The position numbers and the translations under genes were made by a program. A model generated the notes under the pieces. It saw nothing but the letters and a program-made list of their open reading frames with translations, ran no database searches and was not told the DNA's origin. Positions 7,943-16,766 of a stretch of DNA of 64,000 bases are shown here, one piece after another. The stretch is from positions 110,382-174,381 of the forward strand of contig NZ_BARF01000038.1 of assembly GCF_000367365.1 (NCBI RefSeq), in the 5' to 3' direction. This DNA is from Streptomyces prunicolor NBRC 13075 (lineage in GTDB: Bacteria; Actinomycetota; Actinomycetes; Streptomycetales; Streptomycetaceae). Position 1 is the first letter of the stretch; every line of letters starts with the position of its first letter.

Positions 7943-10900
7943 TTACTCGACGACGTGTCGTCCCTCGGGCCGCGCGCTGCACGAGGCCCGGAACGCGCAG
8001 TGCGCGCAGTGCTGCCCGGCCGTCGGCGTGAACCGCTCGTCGAGAACCTTGCCCGCGGCCGTGGCCAGCAGTTCACCGGCCCACTCCCCCTCCAAGGGCT
8101 CCTGGGCCTGCACCTTGGGCAGGGTCTCACCGCCGTCCCGTTGCGCGGCGCCCTGACGCAGCTGGACTAGTTCGGCGCCGCCCGCTTCGGGGCGCACCCC
8201 GTCGAAGGCCTCGTCCACGGCGCCCTCGCGGACCGCGAGTTGGTAGACGGCGAGTTGGGGGTGGCGCTCCACCTCGCGGGCGGTCGGCGTCTGCTTGCCG
8301 GTCTTGAAGTCGACTACGTAGGCGCGTCCTTCGCCGTCCGCCTCGACGCGGTCCATGGAGCCGCGGATGCGCACTTCGTAGTCACCCGCTTCGAGGGTGA
8401 CGTCGAAGTCGTGCTCGCTGGCGACGGGCGTACGGCCGGTGCGGATGCCGTTGGAGTCGACGTGCCACTTCAGGAAGCGTTCGAGCGCCACGCGCGCGTT
8501 GTCCTTCTCCTGCGCCGACTTCCAGGGCGCGTCGAAGGCGAGCGCGTTCCACACGGTGTCGAGGCGCTCCATGAGGGCGGCGAGGTCGGCGGGGGTGCGT
8601 CCGGAGGCGACCTCGTCGGCGAGGACGTGCACCACGTTCCCGAAGCCCTGGGCGGTGGTCGCGGGCGCGTCGGCCTTCACCTCACGGCCCAGGAACCATT
8701 GCAGGGCACAGGTGTTGGCGAGCTGGTCGAGGGCGCTCCCGGAGAGCACGACGGGCTGGTCGCGGTCGCGCAGCGGCACCTTGCTCTCGGTCGGGTCGTA
8801 CATGCCCCACCAGCGGTACGGGTGCGCGGACGGGACCAGCGGGCGGCCCTCGTCGTCGGCCAGCGCGGCCAGCCGGGCCAGCCTCCGCGCGGCGGCCTCT
8901 CTGAGCGTCTCGGACACGCGCGGGTCGACGGTCGTGGCGCGCAACTCGGCGACCAGGGCGGCGACCGACAGCGGGCGGCGCGGGCGCCCGGTGACGTCCT
9001 TGGGCTCGACGCCGAGTTCGGTGAGGAAGCGGGACGGCTGGTCGCCGTCGTCCGCGGGTGCCTTCACGGCGGTGACGACGAGGCGTTCACGCGCGCGGGT
9101 GGCGGCGACGTAGAACAGGCGGCGTTCCTCGGCGAGCAGCGCCCCCGGAGTGAGCGGTTCGGCGAGTCCGTCGCGGCCGATGCGGTCGGCCTCCAGGAGG
9201 GAGCCGCGTCGGCGCAGGTCCGGCCACAGGCCCTCCTGGACGCCTGCTACGACGACCAGGTTCCACTCCAGGCCCTTGGAGCGGTGCGCGGTCATCAGGC
9301 GTACGGCGTCGGGGCGTACCGCACGCCGTGTGAGCGTGTCGGCGGCGATGTCCTCGGCGTCGATCTCCTCCAGGAAGTTGAGGGCGCCCCGGCCGCCGGT
9401 ACGCTCCTCCGCGCGGGCCGCGGTCGCGAACAGCGCGCAGACGGCGTCCAGGTCGCGGTCGGCGTTCCGCCCGGCCGCGCCGCCGCGCAGTGCGGCCCGC
9501 TCCAGGCGCCCGGGCCACGGTGTGCCCTGCCAGAGGTCCCAGAGCGCCTCCTCGGCCGTACCGCCGCCCGCCAGCCGCTCCCGTGCCTTGCGCAGCAGCG
9601 CGCCCAGGCGCTGGGCTCCCCGCGCGTACGTCGGGTCGTGCGCGACCAGCCGCTCCGGCTCGGCGAGCGCCCGCGTGAGCAGCTCGTCCGAGGGCGGCGG
9701 CACGGGGTTGCCACCGGCCCGCTCCTCCTCGCGCAGCGCCCTGCCCAGGCGGCGCAGGTCGGCGGCGTCCATGGCGGCGAGGGGGGAGGCGAGCAGGGTG
9801 AGAGCGGTTTCGGTGTCGAGCCAGGAGGGGGCGGCGGGCTCTTCGGGATCGGCTTCCGGCGTGGCCTGTTCGTGCTGGTGCTCGGCGTCTGCCGTTGCCT
9901 GTCCGTCGTCGGCTTCCGGCACGGCGTCTTCTACGTCGTCGGCCTCCCCCGCGGCTCGTACGGCTTCGGTGTCGTCCTCGGGCCGTACTGATGCTTCCGC
10001 TGCCGCCACCGCCCGCAACGCCGTCAACAGCGGTGCCACCGCCGGTTCGTGGCGCAGGGGCAGGTCGTCGCCGTCGATGTCCAGGGGGACGCCGGCCGCC
10101 GTGAGGGCGCGTCGGATCGTGGGGATCGTCCGGGAGCCGGCGCGTACCAGGATGGCCATGTCGTTCCAGGGGACGCCGTCCTCCAGGTGTGCCCTGCGGA
10201 GGATGTCGGCGATGTTGTCCAGCTCCGTGCCGGGCGTCGGGTACGTGTAGACCTCGACGCGACCGCCGTCCCGTACCGGGGACAACTCGCGGTGGGCGCG
10301 GACCTTCTGTGCCGGGAGTCTGGTCAGGGGCATGCGCTGGGTCAGCAGGCGGGTGGCGGTCAGCAGGGCGGCGCCGGAGCGGCGGGAGGTCCGGAGCACC
10401 TCCACGGGGGCCGGGGTGCCGTCCGCGCGCGGGAAGGCGCTCGGGAACTCCAGGATGCCGTTCACATCGGCGCCCCGGAACGTGTAGATCGACTGGTCGG
10501 GGTCTCCGAAGGCGACGAGGTTGCGGCCGCCGCCGGCGAGGGCGTGCAGCAGCCGTACCTGGGCCGGGTCGGTGTCCTGGTACTCGTCCACGAACACGGC
10601 GTCGTACTCCGCGGCGAGCCGCTCGGTGACCTCGGGGCGCTGGGCGAGGAGCACCGCGCGGTGGACGAGTTCCGCGTAGTCGAGCACTCCTTGGAGGTCG
10701 AGTACGTCGAGGTACTCGGCGAGGAAGGCAGCGGCGGCACGCCAGTCGGGGCGACCGATGCGGTGGGCGAAGGCGTCCAGGGAGTCCGGGCCCAGGCCCA
10801 GTTCACGGCTGCGGGCGAGCACCGCGCGGACCTCGTCGGCGAAGCCGCGGGTGGTGAGGCAGGCCCGCAGTTCGTCCGGCCAGCGCACGTGGGCGAGGCC

Positions 10901-11386
10901 GAGCCGCTCCAGGTCGGGCTGGCCGGCGAGCAGTTCGCGTACGGCGACGTCCTGTTCAGGCCCGGACAGCAGCCGTAGGGGCTCGACGAACAGGTCGCTG
11001 TCCTGGTGGGCGCGGACCAGGGCGTAGCAGAACGAGTGGAAGGTGGTCGCCCGGGGCGCGCGGGCGGCTCCGATGCGCAGTGCCATGCGGTCGCGCAGTT
11101 CGACGGCCGCCTTGCGGCTGAACGTCAGCACGAGGATCCGCGCGGGGTCACCTCCTTGGGCGATCCGGGCCGCGACGGCCTCCACCAGGGTGGTCGTCTT
11201 GCCGGTGCCCGGACCTGCGAGGACGAGCAGCGGACCGGCTTCGTGGTCAACCACCGAGCGCTGTGGCGCGTCCAGACGAGGGGGAGTCGGCCGGGTCGGC
11301 GGGGTACGCACCAGTCGGTAAGCGCCACGGCTCCCCTGTCGCCCCTGGGGGTGCGACAGGCGCCTGGTGGAGGAAGAGGAGCTCAC
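7943..11386 (-). CDS. adnA: AdnA, helicase-nuclease subunit of the AdnAB end-resection machine
   Basis: Partner of AdnB. The roughly 1147-residue protein has Walker A LAGPGTGKTTTL (about 56-67), motif II VFVDEYQDTD, motif III AFGDPDQSIYTFRG, and TAHRSKGLEW and VAATRAR towards the end of the motor. The C-terminal RecB-type nuclease shows VVDFKTGKQTP followed by HPQLAVYQLA. A cysteine before the nuclease (NTCALQWFLG) and C-terminal CAHCAFRASC form the spacing of an AddB-like 4Fe-4S cluster. An acidic, Ala/Glu/Asp-rich insert of about 70 residues interrupts the motor. I chose the GTG at 11386 (SSSSSTRRL); a GTG at 11428 is possible. The two helicase motors both keep intact ATPase motifs. Confidence 0.93.
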   Translation of the reverse strand: MSSSSSTRRLSHPQGRQGSRGAYRLVRTPPTRPTPPRLDAPQRSVVDHEAGPLLVLAGPGTGKTTTLVEAVAARIAQGGDPARILVLTFSRKAAVELRDRMALRIGAARAPRATTFHSFCYALVRAHQDSDLFVEPLRLLSGPEQDVAVRELLAGQPDLERLGLAHVRWPDELRACLTTRGFADEVRAVLARSRELGLGPDSLDAFAHRIGRPDWRAAAAFLAEYLDVLDLQGVLDYAELVHRAVLLAQRPEVTERLAAEYDAVFVDEYQDTDPAQVRLLHALAGGGRNLVAFGDPDQSIYTFRGADVNGILEFPSAFPRADGTPAPVEVLRTSRRSGAALLTATRLLTQRMPLTRLPAQKVRAHRELSPVRDGGRVEVYTYPTPGTELDNIADILRRAHLEDGVPWNDMAILVRAGSRTIPTIRRALTAAGVPLDIDGDDLPLRHEPAVAPLLTALRAVAAAEASVRPEDDTEAVRAAGEADDVEDAVPEADDGQATADAEHQHEQATPEADPEEPAAPSWLDTETALTLLASPLAAMDAADLRRLGRALREEERAGGNPVPPPSDELLTRALAEPERLVAHDPTYARGAQRLGALLRKARERLAGGGTAEEALWDLWQGTPWPGRLERAALRGGAAGRNADRDLDAVCALFATAARAEERTGGRGALNFLEEIDAEDIAADTLTRRAVRPDAVRLMTAHRSKGLEWNLVVVAGVQEGLWPDLRRRGSLLEADRIGRDGLAEPLTPGALLAEERRLFYVAATRARERLVVTAVKAPADDGDQPSRFLTELGVEPKDVTGRPRRPLSVAALVAELRATTVDPRVSETLREAAARRLARLAALADDEGRPLVPSAHPYRWWGMYDPTESKVPLRDRDQPVVLSGSALDQLANTCALQWFLGREVKADAPATTAQGFGNVVHVLADEVASGRTPADLAALMERLDTVWNALAFDAPWKSAQEKDNARVALERFLKWHVDSNGIRTGRTPVASEHDFDVTLEAGDYEVRIRGSMDRVEADGEGRAYVVDFKTGKQTPTAREVERHPQLAVYQLAVREGAVDEAFDGVRPEAGGAELVQLRQGAAQRDGGETLPKVQAQEPLEGEWAGELLATAAGKVLDERFTPTAGQHCAHCAFRASCSARPEGRHVVE

Positions 11387-11643
11387 GTGGTTCGCCGGTC
11401 CTGGTGGGTGTGCTGGTTGCCTGACCACCGCGTGTGGAGAGCGGTGACCGCGAGGTGAGGGGGACAGGTGCAGCCGACGCTACGCCGACGGGTCGCGGGG
11501 AAGCAGGACTTCCGCGCGTTCCCTCACGGCTCGCGCGACCCTCGCGTCCCTCGCCCCTCGAACGTACGGCATGCGACGGACGTGCCGGGTTTCCCCCGTA
11601 CGGGCCACAGGTCGCCCCGGGGCGCGGCCGATGGCGGAAGCTG

Positions 11644-12030
11644 TCAGGTGTGACCGTCCGCGCGCTCGCCGCCGTCCCATCGCGCCCGTTTCATGTCGAC
11701 GCGCGGCAGGTGACCCTCGGCGGCTCTGCTCGCCTCCTTCAGAGGAGTGCCCTCCGCGCGGTAGTTGTCGAGCGCCCGCAGCTCGTGGCCCGGGAGCAGC
11801 GTGCCGTCCGCGCGGACGACCCGCCACCACGGAACGGCTCCTCCGTAGAGGGCCATCACGCGGCCGACCTGGCGCGGCCCGCCCTCCTCCAGCCATTCGG
11901 CGACATCGCCGTACGTCATGACGCGCCCGGGCGGAATCCGTTCGGCCACGTCGAGGACACGCTCCGCGTATTCGGGCAGCGCGTCGCCGTGCTCGGGGCC
12001 GGTGTCGTCCGGAAGGCTCTCCTCGCTCAT
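11644..12030 (-). CDS. Alkyltransferase-like (ATL) DNA base-damage recognition protein
   Basis: A 128-residue relative of O6-alkylguanine-DNA methyltransferase that lacks the active cysteine. The usual PCHRV motif reads PWWRV (67-71), with Trp68 in the cysteine position. ATL proteins bind O6-alkylguanine and pass the lesion to nucleotide excision repair. The helix-turn-helix part is seen in IPPGRVMTYGDVAEWL and GPRQVGRVMA. The ATG at 12030 follows AGG with a 9-base spacing; another in-frame ATG lies 9 bases upstream. It sits upstream of adnA on the same strand with a 257-base gap, in a repair-rich neighbourhood that also occurs in mycobacteria. Confidence 0.88.
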   Translation of the reverse strand: MSEESLPDDTGPEHGDALPEYAERVLDVAERIPPGRVMTYGDVAEWLEEGGPRQVGRVMALYGGAVPWWRVVRADGTLLPGHELRALDNYRAEGTPLKEASRAAEGHLPRVDMKRARWDGGERADGHT

Positions 12031-12216
12031 CCGTCCCATCCTGCCGCACCCCACCGACAACGCGACGCGCTGGCGACTCTGCGTATCCCTCGCCCCGGAG
12101 CGGCGCGTGGGGCAGACTGTGCGCCCCCGCATTTGCACCCTGATGCCCCCGTGTGTCGGTGGGGCATGCCACCATCGTGCGGGCGGTGAACGGTGATACG
12201 AGATCAAGAAGAGACG

Positions 12217-14967
12217 ATGAAGCAGCAGGGTGTGCACCCCGAAGACGCGGAGGGCACCTCTGACGCTGCGTCGCGCCCGGACACCGCCGACGCCCACGAG
12301 CAGGAGCCCGTGGAGGCGCCCGCTGATCCCACCGAGACACCCGCGCCGGGCCTCGGCGACTGCGACGACGACACGCACGCCGAAGAGGTCGAGGGCGACG
12401 AACCGCTGCTCCCCGCGCGCGTGCACCGCCCTTCCGATCTCATGCGCCTCCTGGTCGGCTTTCTCGCGATCGTCGTACTGCTCGCGATCGCCGCGTTCGC
12501 GCACGGCACGACCTCGGGGCTCGAACAGGACATCAACAAGGGCACCGGCCAGGCGCCCGACCTGCTGATCAAGATCGCGGGGCTGGCGTCCAGCATCGCC
12601 ATCCTGCTGGTGCCGGTCGCCTTCGCGATCGAGCGGCTGATCAAGCGGGACGGGCTCCGTATCGCCGACGGCGTGCTCGCGGCGGTCCTCGCACACGGAG
12701 TGACACTCGCCACGGACCTGTGGGTCGCCAAGGCCGCCCCGGGCTCGATCCAGGAGGCGCTCACCCAGCCCTCCCCCGGTGACATCCATGCCCTCACCGA
12801 CCCGGTGCACGGCTATCTGGCGCCCGTCATCGCCTACATGACGGCCGTAGGCATGTCCCGGAGGCCGCGCTGGCGCTCCGTGCTGTGGATCGTGCTGCTG
12901 CTGGACGCCTTCTCGATGCTGGTCACCGGGTACACGACACCGTTCTCGATCATCCTGACGGTGCTCATCGGCTGGACCGTCGCCTACGGGACGCTGTACG
13001 CGGTGGGCTCGCCGAACGTCCGGCCCACCGGCAGGACGCTGATGGCGGGCCTGCGGACGGTCGGCTTCCACCCCGTGGGCGCGGCCCGCGAGGAGGCCGT
13101 CGACACGGAGAACGGCGACCGCGGCCGGCGCTACTTCGTGACCCTGGAGGACGGTCCACCGCTGGACGTCACCGTGGTCGACCGGGAGCAGCAGGCCCAG
13201 GGCTTCTTCTACCGCGCGTGGCGCAACCTGACGCTGCGCGGCTTCGCGACCCGCAGCAGCCTCCAGTCGCTGCGCCAGGCGCTGGAGCAGGAGGCTCTGC
13301 TGGCGTACGCGGCGATCGCGGCCGGGGCCAACGCCCCGAAGCTGATCGCGACCTCGGAACTCGGCCCCGACGCCGTGATGCTCGTCTACGAGCACACCGG
13401 TGGACGCACGCTCGACTCGCTCGCGGACGAGGAGATCACCGACGATCTGCTGCGCCTCACCTGGCACCAGGTGCAGGCGCTGCAGTCGCGGCGCATCGCC
13501 CACCGCAGGCTCGCCGGTGACGCCATTCTGGTGGATCGTTCCGGCACGGTGATCCTCACGGACCTGCGCGGCGGTGAGATCGCGGCCGGTGAGCTGCTGC
13601 TGCGCATGGATGTCGCCCAGTTGGTGACGACGATCGGTCTGCGGGTGGGCGCCGAGCGCGCGGTGGCCTCGGCGGTCGGTGTCCTCGGTCCCGACGCCGT
13701 GGCCGACTGTCTGCCGATGCTCCAGCCGATCGCGTTGTCGCGCTCCACGCGCGCGACGCTGCGACGCCTGTCCCGGGAACGCGCTCAGCGGGAGCGCGAC
13801 GCGATCCTGGAGGCGTCCCGGCAGACCAGGCTGGCCCGTGCGGAGGAGGCTTCGGAGGGCTCCACGCCCGTACTCGAAAAACCCGACAAGAAGGCCGTGC
13901 GGGCGGAGCAGCGGGCAGAGAAGCGGGCCATCGACGAGGCGTTGGACGAGGCGCGCGAGGAGGATCTGCTCACCCAGATCCGTCATCAGGTGCTGCTGAT
14001 CAGACCGCAGGCGCACGTCGAACCGGCCCGTCTGGAGCGGGTGCGGCCGCGGACCCTGATCAGTTTCATCGCGGGCGCGATCGGTGCCTACTTCCTGCTG
14101 ACGCAGCTCACGCACATCGAGTTCGGTCCGCTCGTCGCCAACGCCCAGTGGGGCTGGGTGGCCGCGGCCGTGCTGTTCTCGGCGCTGAGCTACTTCGCGG
14201 CGGCGATGGCCCTCCTGGGGTTCGTGCCGGAGCGGGTGCCGTTCCTGCGGGCCGTGGCGGCGCAGGTCGCCGGATCGTTCGTGAAGATCGTGGCCCCGGC
14301 CGCGGTCGGCGGTGTCGCCCTGAACACGCGCTTCCTGCAGCGTGCCGGGGTGCGGCCCGGGCTCGCGGTGGCGAGTGTCGGCGCGTCGCAGCTGTTCGGT
14401 CTTGGCTGCCACATCCTGATGCTGCTGTCGTTCGGCTATCTGACCGGCACCGAGAAGACGCCGTCGCTGTCGCCGTCCCGGACGGTCATCGCCGGTCTGC
14501 TGACGGTGGCGGTGCTCGTGCTCGTGGTGACCTCGGTGCCGTTCCTGCGGAAGTTCCTCGTCACGCGCGTGCGGTCGCTTTTCGCGGGTGTCATCCCGCG
14601 CATGCTGGACGTGCTGCAGCGGCCGCAGAAGCTGGTCACCGGCATCGGCGGCATGCTGCTGCTGACGGCCTGCTTCGTGATGTGCCTGGACGCGTCGATC
14701 CGGGCGTTCGGCGACCAGTCGACGTCGCTCAGCCTGGCCAGCGTCGCCGTCGTCTTCCTCGCGGGCAACGCGCTCGGTTCCGCGGCCCCGACCCCGGGCG
14801 GTGTGGGCGCGGTCGAGGCGAGCCTGACCCTCGGTCTGATCGCCGTGGGCCTCCCCAAGGAGGTCGCCGCTCCGGCGGTGCTGCTGTACCGGCTGCTGAC
14901 ACTGTGGATCCCGGTGCTGCCGGGCTGGCTGTTCTTCAACCACCTGTCCCGCAAGGGCTCCCTGTAG
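12217..14967 (+). CDS. Large membrane protein: degenerate kinase-like domain fused to LPG-synthase-type flippase domain
   Basis: A 916-residue protein. The N-terminus (about 1-75) is acidic and disordered. Several membrane segments follow (for example LLVGFLAIVVLLAIAAF). A soluble domain near 280-440 resembles a protein-kinase lobe: an APKLIATSELGPDAVMLVYE hinge, HRRLAGDAILVD in place of the HRD catalytic loop, and LTDLRGGEI in place of DFG. The catalytic HRD aspartate is not at the expected place, so this looks like a pseudokinase or an antibiotic-kinase-like fold. A charged coiled-coil region (about 515-590) comes next, then a UPF0104/lysylphosphatidylglycerol-synthase transmembrane domain ending in APTPGGVGAVEASLTL. 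No aminoacyl-transfer domain is present, so it should not itself make lysyl-PG; lipid transport is an inference. I start at the ATG at 12217; a GTG at 12193 is possible. Confidence 0.82.
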   Translation: MKQQGVHPEDAEGTSDAASRPDTADAHEQEPVEAPADPTETPAPGLGDCDDDTHAEEVEGDEPLLPARVHRPSDLMRLLVGFLAIVVLLAIAAFAHGTTSGLEQDINKGTGQAPDLLIKIAGLASSIAILLVPVAFAIERLIKRDGLRIADGVLAAVLAHGVTLATDLWVAKAAPGSIQEALTQPSPGDIHALTDPVHGYLAPVIAYMTAVGMSRRPRWRSVLWIVLLLDAFSMLVTGYTTPFSIILTVLIGWTVAYGTLYAVGSPNVRPTGRTLMAGLRTVGFHPVGAAREEAVDTENGDRGRRYFVTLEDGPPLDVTVVDREQQAQGFFYRAWRNLTLRGFATRSSLQSLRQALEQEALLAYAAIAAGANAPKLIATSELGPDAVMLVYEHTGGRTLDSLADEEITDDLLRLTWHQVQALQSRRIAHRRLAGDAILVDRSGTVILTDLRGGEIAAGELLLRMDVAQLVTTIGLRVGAERAVASAVGVLGPDAVADCLPMLQPIALSRSTRATLRRLSRERAQRERDAILEASRQTRLARAEEASEGSTPVLEKPDKKAVRAEQRAEKRAIDEALDEAREEDLLTQIRHQVLLIRPQAHVEPARLERVRPRTLISFIAGAIGAYFLLTQLTHIEFGPLVANAQWGWVAAAVLFSALSYFAAAMALLGFVPERVPFLRAVAAQVAGSFVKIVAPAAVGGVALNTRFLQRAGVRPGLAVASVGASQLFGLGCHILMLLSFGYLTGTEKTPSLSPSRTVIAGLLTVAVLVLVVTSVPFLRKFLVTRVRSLFAGVIPRMLDVLQRPQKLVTGIGGMLLLTACFVMCLDASIRAFGDQSTSLSLASVAVVFLAGNALGSAAPTPGGVGAVEASLTLGLIAVGLPKEVAAPAVLLYRLLTLWIPVLPGWLFFNHLSRKGSL

Positions 14968-15084
14968 AGCACGTACGCGTACGCATTGAGCACGCGCGCG
15001 TACGGATACAGGGCACGCACGCGTGCGTACCTCGTACGGCCCGCACCCCGAGCGTCCCACCGGGTACGACCTCAGGATGGGGTC

Positions 15085-16629
15085 ATGCCGACCCCCTCCC
15101 GGCTGCGTGCCGCTGCCCTGACCGCCACCGTCGTCCTGCTGTCCGCCACGCTGGCGGGCTGCGGCGGCGACTCCGAGGACAAGGATCCGACGGCCCAGAA
15201 GCTGAGCTGGAAGGACTGCCCGGCCCCGTCCGAGGCCGAGGGCGGCGGCGCCGCGCCGTCGCCGCTGCCGAACGGCACCAAGTGGCAGTGCGCCACCATG
15301 AAGGCGCCGCTCGACTGGAGCAAGCCCAAGGGCGACACGATCGGACTCGCCCTGGTGCGGGCGAAGGCGAGTGGCGCCGCGAGCAAGCGGATCGGCTCGC
15401 TCGTCTTCAACTTCGGCGGCCCCGGCGGCTCGGGCGTCACCACGCTGCCCGCGTTCGGCGAGGACTACGCGACCCTGCGCACCCGCTACGACCTGGTGAG
15501 CTTCGACCCGCGCGGAGTGGGCCGCAGCGCCGGCGTCGAGTGCGAGAGCGACTCCCAGCTCGACCAGTACTTCCAGCAGGACGCAACCCCGGACACCGCG
15601 GCCGAGCGCACCAAGCTCCTGGCCAACACCAAGCAGTTCAACGCGGCCTGCGAGAAGAACTCCAAGAAGATGCTCCCCCAGGTGCGCACCACCGACGCGG
15701 CCCGCGACATGGACCTGATGCGCCAGGTCCTGGGCGACGGCAAGCTGCACTACTTCGGCATCTCCTACGGCACCGAACTGGGCGGCGTCTACGCCCGCTT
15801 GTTCCCGAAGCACGTGGGACGCGCCGTGTTCGACGCGGTCGTCGACCCCACGCAGAACTCCGAACAGGGCTCCCTGGGACAGGCGAAGGGTTTCCAGCTC
15901 GCGCTCGACAACTTCGCCGACGACTGCACGTCGAAGACCACGGACTGTCCGCTCGGCGACACCTCGCAGGACGTCAAGGACCGCATCGCCAAGCTGCTCA
16001 AGAGTCTCGACAGCAAGCCGATCCCGGGCATCTTCCCCCGTCAGTTGACCCAGACCGCCGCGACCAACGGCATCGCGCAGGCGCTGTACTCGAAGGACTT
16101 CTGGGAGTACCTCACCGAGGGGCTCGAACAGGCCTACAGCGGTGACGGCAAGGTCCTCATGGCGTTGTCCGACTCGATGAACGGGCGCAGCGAGAACGGC
16201 GAGTACAGCAACATCACCGCGGCGAACATCGCCATCAACTGCGCCGACGACAAGCCGAGATACACCGCCGACTACGTGGAACAGAAGCTGCCCGAGTTCC
16301 GGGCCGCCTCTCCCCTCTTCGGCGACTTCCTCGCCTGGGGCATGGTCAGCTGCACCGACTGGGCCGTGCCGGGCGCCGCCGACCATCCCGACGTGAGCGC
16401 GGCCGGGTCGGCGCCGATCCTCGTCGTGGGCAACACCGGTGACCCGGCCACGCCGTACGAGGGCGCGAAGAAGATGGTGGACGCGCTCGGCAAGGGCGTC
16501 GCGGTCGAGCTGACGTACAAGGGCCAGGGGCACGGCGCGTACGACAGCAAGAACAAGTGCGTGCAGAGTGCCGTGAACGGCTATCTGCTGAACGGGAAAG
16601 TCCCGGCGGTCGGCACCGTCTGCTCCTGA
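15085..16629 (+). CDS. Secreted tripeptidyl aminopeptidase-like lipoprotein (first copy)
   Basis: A 514-residue alpha/beta-hydrolase of the S33 tripeptidyl-aminopeptidase family, exported and lipid-anchored. The signal peptide carries a lipobox TLAGC (Cys26). The oxyanion stretch FNFGGPGGSG, the nucleophile GISYG (Ser227), the aspartate region GNTGDPATPYEGA and the final histidine in GQGHGAYD are all present, so it should be active. It would release N-terminal tripeptides from extracellular proteins. The ATG at 15085 is preceded by AGG and GGGG. It forms a tandem pair with the next gene, and both contain the near-identical block ARDMDLMRQVLGD. The start lies after a run of MluI-like palindromes (14968-15084). 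Confidence 0.9.
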   Translation: MPTPSRLRAAALTATVVLLSATLAGCGGDSEDKDPTAQKLSWKDCPAPSEAEGGGAAPSPLPNGTKWQCATMKAPLDWSKPKGDTIGLALVRAKASGAASKRIGSLVFNFGGPGGSGVTTLPAFGEDYATLRTRYDLVSFDPRGVGRSAGVECESDSQLDQYFQQDATPDTAAERTKLLANTKQFNAACEKNSKKMLPQVRTTDAARDMDLMRQVLGDGKLHYFGISYGTELGGVYARLFPKHVGRAVFDAVVDPTQNSEQGSLGQAKGFQLALDNFADDCTSKTTDCPLGDTSQDVKDRIAKLLKSLDSKPIPGIFPRQLTQTAATNGIAQALYSKDFWEYLTEGLEQAYSGDGKVLMALSDSMNGRSENGEYSNITAANIAINCADDKPRYTADYVEQKLPEFRAASPLFGDFLAWGMVSCTDWAVPGAADHPDVSAAGSAPILVVGNTGDPATPYEGAKKMVDALGKGVAVELTYKGQGHGAYDSKNKCVQSAVNGYLLNGKVPAVGTVCS

Positions 16630-16669
16630 ACCCACCCTCGAAATCCGGGCAAAAGCGCAGGTCAACAGG

Positions 16670-16678
16670 TTATCCACA
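16670..16678 (+). promoter_or_regulatory. Perfect DnaA-box 9-mer TTATCCACA upstream of the second peptidase
   Basis: TTATCCACA equals the E. coli-type DnaA-box consensus and lies in the 137-base gap between the two peptidase genes, about 30 bases before a -10-like TACTAT (16707-16712). It is isolated, so it is not an origin. A regulatory role is possible but unsupported. Confidence 0.3.
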
Positions 16679-16766
16679 GGCCGTCACGGGCTCGGCTCGG
16701 GCCGCCTACTATGGCCTGACCGCCATCCGCGGCGTGACGCGGACGGCCTGCGAGGGGGGAATGCAC

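Noticed and set aside
12217..14967. Lysyl-phosphatidylglycerol synthase MprF
   Set aside because: It lacks the C-terminal aminoacyl-transfer domain; only the flippase-type membrane part is shared.
11644..16677. A 1677-codon open frame on the minus strand covering the ATL gene and the antisense of the flippase and peptidase genes
   Set aside because: Only its last 128 codons (ATL) look like protein. The rest is the antisense of plus-strand genes with real motifs; long antisense frames are normal at this GC content.
525..16678. DnaA boxes at 525 and 16670 as part of a replication origin
   Set aside because: They are single, 16 kb apart, and no dnaA, dnaN, box cluster or AT-rich unwinding element is present.
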